Shown in pieces: positions 40,067 through 47,344 of a stretch of DNA of 47,344 bases. Position numbers and translations under genes: made by a program. Each line of letters starts with the position of its first letter. The first letter of the stretch is position 1. The stretch comes from Chloroflexota bacterium (GTDB taxonomy: Bacteria; Chloroflexota; Anaerolineae; Anaerolineales; UBA11858). Location of the stretch: positions 1 through 47,344 of the forward strand of contig JAUWCZ010000004.1 in the NCBI GenBank assembly GCA_030609055.1. The letters run 5' to 3'. The notes below the pieces were generated by a model. That model ran no database searches. It was not told the DNA's origin and worked only from the letters and a program-made list of their open reading frames with translations.

Positions 40067-41965
40067 CTACCTTATCCCGCCGATATTCCACAATGGGGGG
40101 TAAGAGCCAGACTGAAACCCCTCCAGGATCGGGTTGGAGAGGATGATATCCCGGCGGAAGAACAAAGGGAGAACCGGCAAGTCATCTGCAAAGATTGTTT
40201 GCATCTTCATTAGAGATTCTTGTGTATCATTCGAATCCGGCAGGGATGAGTGAATAATGTTGCACTCGGCATCAAAACTTTCGTTGGTATAACCAGGCGC
40301 ATTGGCACCACCCCAACCTTTTGGAGCCGACGGATAAAGACCTGGAATTTCATCTAAAGTAAAAATACGGCAGAGGTGATAGTGCCCGGTTGACCACGCA
40401 AAAAGAGCCAGATCAAACCGCCGTCCAAAAACAGGTCCTTCCGGACCTGGCGCCAATAACTCAGACGCAGGGAGGTTTTCAATTAAAACCTCAATACCAC
40501 AGGAAGTTAAATCATCTTGTATCAGCGTAGCTGTAGGGGGTACTATTCTTTCTCCCACCACCAGGAAGGATAGTTGAAATTGCGTACCATCCTTGACATC
40601 TTCCACTCCTTCCGCTACTCGGGGTGTATTTTGATTCTGGTCATGGTCGATCCAGCCAATCTCTTCCAAGGTATTAGCAGCGTCTTGAGGTTGGTAGATA
40701 ATGCTGGAACCATGGTTAATAAAACGGGGATCATCTGGGGGATAGAAACTATTTACTACAAAACCTGCATCGCCTCGATTTGCTGCGATACCCTCTCTAT
40801 TAATGCACTGAGCTATCGCCTGTCGGGTTCTTGGATCCTTAAGATAAACCCTTTTTGAATTCAATGAGTTAATCCCAAAACTAATCTGCTCCCAAGCCCC
40901 CCCCTCAATATAATTGAGTCTTACTTCGCCTTCTTGTTCCAGAATCTGTAATTCCGGTAGATAATCAAATAGATCAGAGATATTAGCGACAATCTCACAT
41001 TCACCAGAAGAATAAGCAGCCAATGCTTCTTCGGCACCTTCTACAAACCGGAATACCAGGGCATCGAAAGCGGGTAGCCCTTCCCCTTTTAAATGATATG
41101 CGTCATTTTTAATGAGTGTGATGTGATCTCCGACAACCCATTCTACAATCCAGTATGGCCCCCACCCAAGCGGTTGTTGAGTCGTCTGGTTCGAGGTCAA
41201 CAGATCTGCCACTGACAGATCTGCCCAAAGGTGCTCCGGTAAGGGGGAGAAATAAAACTCCGGATATGAATAGATACCCAGGTATCCCGGTACTCCTTTC
41301 CAGAGGATTGTGTTCTCATCCACCGCTTCGTAATCAGCGGTAAATCGTAGATTCTGGGGGCCTGAGGAGCCATATAATTCCCGTGCGATTTGATAGGAAA
41401 ACACGGAATCGAGTGCAGTTAATGGGGTTCCATCAGACCAGGTAAGGCCAGTTTTTATTGGGAACTTTATCTCAACTTGATCTAGTATGACCGGGGTTTG
41501 ATTCTGATAGGTTTCCCAACAATCAATACCTGAACAACCAGAAGGACGATATTCCACCCCACTAGCCAGTATCGATAGATTTCCTTTTGAATCGACTATC
41601 CTCTCACCAGGGTTAACTTCCACCGGGACAACAGATACCAATTCATTAGCCCGGGAGGGGATCTCCTCCAGCAGTGGCGAATAAAACTCATAATCAACCT
41701 CATCTACAGGACCATCATAAATTGCCTGGCGAATAATTTTCGCAGAGGTTGATTGATCTCCATAAAGAAAGAGCGAAGTGGGTTCCTCTCCCAAGCAGAT
41801 TGACAGCACCCTTTCAGGCAAGGGAGAAGGCGCCAGCATAGGGGTTGTATCTTCCTGGCTTGTTTCAGGAAGCTGCAGTGGATAGTTCCCTTCAAAACCA
41901 CAAGCTGATAGGAGAAATAAAAATAATAAAATGAGGGACAGGATATATCTGCTCTTTAAAACCAT
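40067..41965 (-). CDS. SBP_bac_5 peptide-binding lipoprotein, canonical segment order
   Basis: Lipobox FLLSACG; PERVLSICLGEEPTSLFLYG near N-terminus; TGLTWSDGTPLTALDSVFSYQ; PLGWGPYWIVEWVVGDHITLIKNDAYHL. Confidence 0.88.
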   Translation of the reverse strand: MVLKSRYILSLILLFLFLLSACGFEGNYPLQLPETSQEDTTPMLAPSPLPERVLSICLGEEPTSLFLYGDQSTSAKIIRQAIYDGPVDEVDYEFYSPLLEEIPSRANELVSVVPVEVNPGERIVDSKGNLSILASGVEYRPSGCSGIDCWETYQNQTPVILDQVEIKFPIKTGLTWSDGTPLTALDSVFSYQIARELYGSSGPQNLRFTADYEAVDENTILWKGVPGYLGIYSYPEFYFSPLPEHLWADLSVADLLTSNQTTQQPLGWGPYWIVEWVVGDHITLIKNDAYHLKGEGLPAFDALVFRFVEGAEEALAAYSSGECEIVANISDLFDYLPELQILEQEGEVRLNYIEGGAWEQISFGINSLNSKRVYLKDPRTRQAIAQCINREGIAANRGDAGFVVNSFYPPDDPRFINHGSSIIYQPQDAANTLEEIGWIDHDQNQNTPRVAEGVEDVKDGTQFQLSFLVVGERIVPPTATLIQDDLTSCGIEVLIENLPASELLAPGPEGPVFGRRFDLALFAWSTGHYHLCRIFTLDEIPGLYPSAPKGWGGANAPGYTNESFDAECNIIHSSLPDSNDTQESLMKMQTIFADDLPVLPLFFRRDIILSNPILEGFQSGSYPPLWNIGGIR

Positions 41966-42882
41966 GGAATTTTATCTTCTTCAACCTCTCTCATGCGCAG
42001 ATATGACCTGTAGCGGTCCGGGTGGATGTTCTTATTCCTGACCGCATCAATCACGGCACAGTCCGGTTCATGAATATGAGTGCAATCACTGAATCGGCAA
42101 TCCCCCACGATGCTGCTGATTTCCCGGAAGTAGCCATCTACTTCCTCTGGTTCTATATCCCATAGATCCAACGCCTTTAAGCCGGGTGTGTCCGCCACAT
42201 ACCCTCCCTCACTTAAAGCGACAAGCTTTCTACTCACAGTGGCATGTTTCCCTTTCTGGGTTGCTTCACTAATTTCTCTCACTGCCAGCCCCAAACCGGG
42301 TTGGATCACATTTAGGATACTGGTTTTTCCAGCTCCAGAAGGTCCTGCCAGCAAGCTGACTTTACCTATCATACGCTTTTTGAGCGCTTTGATCCCACGC
42401 TTAGATACTGCAGAGGTATAGAATACTGGATAATCTATCTTCTGATAGCGGTCAAATAGCTCCCGGGCTTTTTTCATGCCGGTTAAATCAATCTTGTTGG
42501 CGACAATGATAGCGTCAACCTCCTCTCTTTCCGCGATGACCAGGAAACGATCCAGCATCCTCAAGCGAGGCTCGGGCTGGACAATGGAAAAAACAAACAC
42601 AGCTTGATCAGGATTGGCAATGATAATCTGCTGATATTCACCGCGAGGTGTAGGGGCCATCCGGAAGATCATGCTCTGACGGGGCTCTACTTCTTCAATC
42701 ATCCCTTGCCCGTCTTCTTGTTTTGACACCTGGACCCAATCCCCGATAGCGACAAGATCCCCCGTTTTGCGGCCTTGTTTTAAACGCCCCCGGAGTTGAC
42801 AGACCAACACGCCCTCGGCGGTTTCAACGGTGAAAAAACCGGATTGAGCCTGGATAACCAACCCGCGTAGGAATTCACTCAT
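41956..42882 (-). CDS. rsgA: Ribosome small subunit-dependent GTPase A
   Basis: Circularly permuted GTPase: VANKIDLTG (G4), LLAGPSGAGKTSILN (G1), ATVSRKLVALSEGGYVADTPGLKAL (G3), then CRFSDCTHIHEPDCAV zinc motif. Confidence 0.96.
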   Translation of the reverse strand: MSEFLRGLVIQAQSGFFTVETAEGVLVCQLRGRLKQGRKTGDLVAIGDWVQVSKQEDGQGMIEEVEPRQSMIFRMAPTPRGEYQQIIIANPDQAVFVFSIVQPEPRLRMLDRFLVIAEREEVDAIIVANKIDLTGMKKARELFDRYQKIDYPVFYTSAVSKRGIKALKKRMIGKVSLLAGPSGAGKTSILNVIQPGLGLAVREISEATQKGKHATVSRKLVALSEGGYVADTPGLKALDLWDIEPEEVDGYFREISSIVGDCRFSDCTHIHEPDCAVIDAVRNKNIHPDRYRSYLRMREVEEDKIPWF

Positions 42883-42903
42883 GCAGCAACTTTCCTCACA
42901 AGA

Positions 42904-45123
42904 TTATTCTTCACCATTTTCAGTGTCCGGTCTCGCCCAAACGCCAATTTCGGCTTCCCAGGGATAATATCGCAAAACCTGGTTAAAATAGAGCTCCACC
43001 ACGCGCCGGAAGATAGGAGCTGCCACATCAGATCCTTCCCCGGCATTTTCAGCAATCACCACCACCGCAATATCTGGTTTGTTTTCATTTTGATTATTTG
43101 TATATCCCGCAAACCAGGCGTGGGACTCTCCAGATCCAGACTCTGCAGTTCCTGTTTTTCCAGCGACAGGGATTTGTAATCCCCTGATCCGGTGATTAGC
43201 AGTTCCCCGGGGATTACTAACCACCTGGATCATGGCGTTCTTTATGAAGTTGAGATTCTTGCTGCTGATTGGTAATTCGCCCACTGTTTGCGGTTCAAAG
43301 GAGAATACCTCTTCACCACCGGAGCTTCGGATGCTCTCCACAAACTGGGGTCGATAGAGGGTTCCTCCATTTCCTATAGCTGCCATGAATTGAACAACCT
43401 GGAGTGGTGTCACCAGAGTATCCCCCTGGCCAATGGCCAGATTTGTGGCGTCAATTTCGGATTGAGGAACGGGTATAAATCCAGCTTCCTCCTCCAGTGT
43501 CTCAATCCCTGTTAAGGATCCGAGCCCAAAACCTTTTGCCATTTCTGATATTGCATCGGTGAGCCCTTTCCGGTACAGGTCCAACCCGATATGCCAGAAG
43601 TATGGATTACAGGATCGCATTAACCCTTCAGTCAGAGTAAGCACTCCGCTGGGAGGTGTCTCATCATCTTCAAGGAAGTGGTCGTAGGTCCAGTCAGTCA
43701 AAACCACTCCAGCCAGTTCTTCAAAGAAATAGCCACAGTCATAGATATCCCCTGCCTGGAATTCTCCACTTTCCAACCCGGCGGCCAAGGTAATGATTTT
43801 AAATACAGAGCCGAGGGGATATAAACCCTGGGTTGCTCGATTGAGAAAAGGAGATTTCTGATCCGATTTATAGTATTCCTGGAGCAGAAGGCTGGAGTTG
43901 TAATAATAAGAATTAAATGCATTGGGATCAAAATGGGGATTGGATGCCATTGCCAGAACTCGTCCGGTATCCAATTCCATCACCACAATAGCACCGTTGT
44001 AACCATATAAAGCCTTCTGAACCTCCAGCTGAAACTCTTTATCTATAGTGGTATAAATTTCTGCTGGCGGTGCGGCTTCAGACCTTGCCAGCTGGGAAAG
44101 AATCTCACCTTCTCCATCCACTACATAGAGGACCCCACCCCGGTCACCGCTTAAGTAAGGTTCCCCCCACTTTTCCAGACCTTGCCCGCCAACCTTTTCA
44201 TCTCTGGAATATCCGAGGATTCGGTAATCATCTTCCTCCGCTTCCTGAATCCAGCGTACATACCCAACAGCTTGCGGGGCTACACCACCACTAAAATAAT
44301 ACCGGCCATCAAAAGTCCTTAATAACAGCCCGGTATTTGTATAGCCCTCGAGGATTCCCAAACGCGACTCAATGGTATCCATCGAAAGTGCCCCCAGCGG
44401 AATGTACCAATCCACATCAGGAGGAAAATCTTCATACATGGCATAAATCACTTCCGGGGGTATATCAAGATCCCTGCCTAATTCATCTAATAACTTTTCT
44501 TCTTTTTTGGGTTTTATTTGTGAGGGTGTAATGCCCAGCGAAACTGCTTCAGCATAGGCTACGATGACACTACCCTCCCGGTCATAGATATTGCCCCTGG
44601 ATGGAACAATTCGGGTTAGCTGCACCTGGTTCTCCCCTTCTATCTCTGGGAAGATGAGGGCTTTTGACCAATCAACTTTCCACTCACCGCTGGATAAGGT
44701 TAGCATGAGAATAATATCCCGATTGATAGCTTCGATCAAACGACTGTTGTAGGTAATGGAAATGGCAACCTGTGCCTGCTCTGGATCAATAAAGGATGAC
44801 AAGACGGTATAATCCAGGGATTCCAAAGCAAGCTCAACAGCAAAATCCTGGTAAAGTCTTGAAAACTCTTCCTCACTTACTTGAGATTGACTCGCTGGAC
44901 TCAACTGAGCATACATAGCCTGGTAATCATTCTCTTTCCAGTTATCAAGGAAATCCACAGCAGTCTTTTCCACATCGGGTGTCTGGGTTGTCTGTACAAC
45001 TGGCGTGGCTAACCCCGGTGTTGGTGTGTCAATCTCTGCTTGGGTTGCTTCAGGAGAGGATTTCCTACATCCCACAAGCAAGATCAATAGGCACAAGAGT
45101 ATTTTTTTTCTTTTCATAACCAT
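42904..45123 (-). CDS. Class B penicillin-binding protein (MecA-like NTF2 domain, dimerisation and transpeptidase domains)
   Basis: Lipobox-like LLVGC; TAVDFLDNWKENDYQAMYAQLSPASQ (NTF2-like); RGNIYDREGSVIA-type dimer motif; LGSVFKIITL (SxxK), SCN, AGKTGTAESGSG (KTG). Confidence 0.93.
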   Translation of the reverse strand: MVMKRKKILLCLLILLVGCRKSSPEATQAEIDTPTPGLATPVVQTTQTPDVEKTAVDFLDNWKENDYQAMYAQLSPASQSQVSEEEFSRLYQDFAVELALESLDYTVLSSFIDPEQAQVAISITYNSRLIEAINRDIILMLTLSSGEWKVDWSKALIFPEIEGENQVQLTRIVPSRGNIYDREGSVIVAYAEAVSLGITPSQIKPKKEEKLLDELGRDLDIPPEVIYAMYEDFPPDVDWYIPLGALSMDTIESRLGILEGYTNTGLLLRTFDGRYYFSGGVAPQAVGYVRWIQEAEEDDYRILGYSRDEKVGGQGLEKWGEPYLSGDRGGVLYVVDGEGEILSQLARSEAAPPAEIYTTIDKEFQLEVQKALYGYNGAIVVMELDTGRVLAMASNPHFDPNAFNSYYYNSSLLLQEYYKSDQKSPFLNRATQGLYPLGSVFKIITLAAGLESGEFQAGDIYDCGYFFEELAGVVLTDWTYDHFLEDDETPPSGVLTLTEGLMRSCNPYFWHIGLDLYRKGLTDAISEMAKGFGLGSLTGIETLEEEAGFIPVPQSEIDATNLAIGQGDTLVTPLQVVQFMAAIGNGGTLYRPQFVESIRSSGGEEVFSFEPQTVGELPISSKNLNFIKNAMIQVVSNPRGTANHRIRGLQIPVAGKTGTAESGSGESHAWFAGYTNNQNENKPDIAVVVIAENAGEGSDVAAPIFRRVVELYFNQVLRYYPWEAEIGVWARPDTENGEE

Positions 45124-45135
45124 TCACTCATTCAA

Positions 45136-45843
45136 TTATTGTAAATGTTCTCCAAATAATATCTGGGGATACATCGGGCATTGATAGTTAATGGATTCCT
45201 GGCAGCGATCTGCAACTCCCGAATCCAATTTCCCCTCGACCTCCTGAATAAGCAGCGAGAGGTGACAGAGTGGCAAACCCATCACATTAGCGAAACAGCC
45301 ACTAAACTCAGGGGCAGGATTAAAGTATTCATTCTGGATGGCGTAAGCGCCAGCTTTATCAAAAGGATCGCCGCTGGCTATATAGTCCAGAATCTCTTTT
45401 TCGCTGTAATGCCGCATGGTTACTTCCGTGGTAATCACCTGAGATCGCATTTCCCTAGTTGGAAGGTGATATACTGCTAATCCGGATAGAACCTGGTGCG
45501 TTTTACCTTTCAGACGGTCTAAAATAATTCTCGCATCCTCAGGATTCTTTGGTTTACCCAGCATCTCATCCTGATCAACAACGATTGTATCAGCAGCTAT
45601 TACTACTACTTCCGGAAGTGAATTCTCAGCCATTCTTTTCCCAGCAGCTAACGCTTTTCCTTTGGCTAATCTAAGAACATATGCTGCAGGTTTCTCTCCG
45701 GGGAATTTGGTCTCTTCAACATCAGTATCCAGGACGATGAAATGATTAAACAGATTCCTTAACAACATCTGCCGCCGCGGGGATTTGGATGCCAAGATAA
45801 ACTCTGTCATGGCTAACGGGTTGATAGATTTCTTCTCCATCAT
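45136..45843 (-). CDS. maf: Maf-family nucleotide pyrophosphatase
   Basis: FILASKSPRRQMLLRNLFNHFIVLDTDVEET...VVIAADTIVVDQDEMLGKPKNPEDARIILDRLKGKTHQVLSGLAV...SGDPFDKAGAYAIQ. Confidence 0.94.
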   Translation of the reverse strand: MMEKKSINPLAMTEFILASKSPRRQMLLRNLFNHFIVLDTDVEETKFPGEKPAAYVLRLAKGKALAAGKRMAENSLPEVVVIAADTIVVDQDEMLGKPKNPEDARIILDRLKGKTHQVLSGLAVYHLPTREMRSQVITTEVTMRHYSEKEILDYIASGDPFDKAGAYAIQNEYFNPAPEFSGCFANVMGLPLCHLSLLIQEVEGKLDSGVADRCQESINYQCPMYPQILFGEHLQ

Positions 45844-45982
45844 GCTGCTCGTTCAACACAACAAATTCTATCACACGATAGGAATAATCTTCTGATATCG
45901 ATGACAATGGGGGAACAGGCCGAATTAAAAAAACAGTAAGCCAAAACTTGAGTACCTTTTGGTAAAATGGCTTTGATAAAAC

Positions 45983-47344
45983 ATGGTTAAAACACAGTTT
46001 AGAAAGAATTTTCTGAAGGGATTGTTGATCTGTCTCAGCCTGCTGTGCACCATATCGACTGTGGGAGCGCAAGCTGGACGAGACGTGGTTATATCCAATC
46101 CAGAAACAGCTCAATTTCCCTTTATCACGGTTTATTTTGATATCACTGATAGGGACGGCAGATTGGTTACTGATCTGCTTGAAGATCAGGTTACGCTCAA
46201 GGAAGATGAAACTGAGCTGACAGTTCTGGATTTTGAATCCCTCACACCTGGTATTCAGCTGGTCACTGCATTAAATATCTCTCCCCCATTTGCAATCCAG
46301 GATATCAGCGGTAAATCCCGATTCAATTACATTACAGAAGCACTGCTAAATTGGGCTAATCAATCACAGGCTGACTCGCCAGATGATATTAGCTTGCTAT
46401 CCAACGATGGGCTTGAACTCACCCATACGGATGACAAGGATGATTTTATAGCTGCGCTGGAAGCGTATTCTCCAGAATTGCGGGAGACAGAACCTAATTT
46501 CAATGTCCTGGCAAAGGCAATTGAGCTTGCTTCTGATCCTGTGGATCAATTAGGAATGAAGAGGGTTGTGCTGCTATTCACTCCCCCATCTCCACCCGAT
46601 GGTTCTGCTGCAATAGAAAGCCTGATCTCACAAGCCAAAGACAATCAGGTAATCGTAATAATCATCCTGGTATCATCACCAGCCTTTTTTGAGTCTACCG
46701 GTGCTGAATTATTAAAAGAGCTCAGTGTAGAAACTAAGGGGGATTTTATAACTTACTCTGATGGTCAAACCCTTCCTGATTTTGAAAGCATGTTTTCTCC
46801 GCTACGCAGTACTTACCTGATTAATTATAAATCTCAAATCGTTACCTCCGGAGTTCATACACTGGAGTTATCCATAGGGTCTGATTTGGGTGCTAGTCTT
46901 GGGCAAATAGAATTCATCCTCGATGTGCAGCCACCGAATCCCATTTTTATATCTCCCCCTCAGGTGATCACTCGCAAGGGCACTCAATCGGGAGATGAAA
47001 CTAACTCTACGGTTGAGTTCGAACCGTTATCAGTTAATCTGAATGTGATCATTGAATTCCCCGATGGACATCCAAGAGACCTTGAAGAGGTCATTTTCCG
47101 TGTTGATGGGGAGGTCGAAACCAGAATAACAACACCTCCATATTCTCAGGTTGATTGGGATTTAAGTCAGTATCAGACCAGTGCCGTCCACTATATAACC
47201 ATCGAGGCTGTGGATACTCTCGGACTCAGCAGACAGAGTGTTCAAACACCTGTACAGATCCTCATCGATGTACCTCCTCCCACGATCAGAAACATTATGG
47301 GCGAGAATGCCGGGGCTTTTGCGGGACTGGCATTTGTTCTCATC
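45983..47344 (+). CDS. Partial secreted VWA-like / Ig-like protein; C-terminus beyond window
   Basis: ATG at 45983, signal peptide MVKTQFRKNFLKGLLICLSLLCTISTVGAQA, VYFDITDRDGRLVTDLLEDQVTLKEDE...KRVVLLFTPPSPPDGSAAIESLISQAKDNQVIVIIIL; open to the window end. Absent from ORF track because no stop lies in the window. Confidence 0.75.
   Translation, partial: MVKTQFRKNFLKGLLICLSLLCTISTVGAQAGRDVVISNPETAQFPFITVYFDITDRDGRLVTDLLEDQVTLKEDETELTVLDFESLTPGIQLVTALNISPPFAIQDISGKSRFNYITEALLNWANQSQADSPDDISLLSNDGLELTHTDDKDDFIAALEAYSPELRETEPNFNVLAKAIELASDPVDQLGMKRVVLLFTPPSPPDGSAAIESLISQAKDNQVIVIIILVSSPAFFESTGAELLKELSVETKGDFITYSDGQTLPDFESMFSPLRSTYLINYKSQIVTSGVHTLELSIGSDLGASLGQIEFILDVQPPNPIFISPPQVITRKGTQSGDETNSTVEFEPLSVNLNVIIEFPDGHPRDLEEVIFRVDGEVETRITTPPYSQVDWDLSQYQTSAVHYITIEAVDTLGLSRQSVQTPVQILIDVPPPTIRNIMGENAGAFAGLAFVLI

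Noticed and set aside
41956-42882. Circular permutation in RsgA
   Set aside because: G4-G1-G3 permutation is the normal, well-known order for this GTPase family.
45746-46114. 122-aa minus-strand ORF
   Set aside because: Overlaps the start of maf in another frame and the divergent VWA-like gene start; no recognisable motifs.

Overview
The window looks like a Chloroflexota/Anaerolineae-type chromosomal segment; this taxonomic guess rests on protein flavour only. Most of it is recognisable: a slipin/YtrA-regulator unit, ppk1, a DUF362 + poly-[4Fe-4S] + toroid-fold set, ahcY with an adenosine-kinase-like PfkB protein, murJ, a BMP-type nucleoside ABC transporter, cdd, a CNNM/CorC protein, glmU, tRNA-Gln(TTG), a MoxR/DUF58/transglutaminase cluster, a large Dpp/Opp peptide-ABC locus, rsgA, a class B PBP and maf. 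Two genes run off the window ends and are missing from the ORF track: a cysteine-rich protein at the left edge and a VWA-like secreted protein at the right edge. I saw no CRISPR array, prophage or transposon. The most unusual observation is the SBP_bac_5 lipoprotein at 35686-37707. Its segment order looks circularly permuted: the part that is normally N-terminal (TLIYTTIGGPETFDPAYMYDS...GVKFHNGDELKAHDAAYAL) sits at the extreme C-terminus, after the canonical C-terminal end. Other points worth checking are a paralogous dppB with a one-base frameshift in GGGGTTTTTCCCC, a metallophosphoesterase with an in-frame TGA, a REC + Roadblock-like + Lys-rich protein, a DUF389-SH3b fusion, and two convergent peptide permease pairs that appear to share one set of ATPases.
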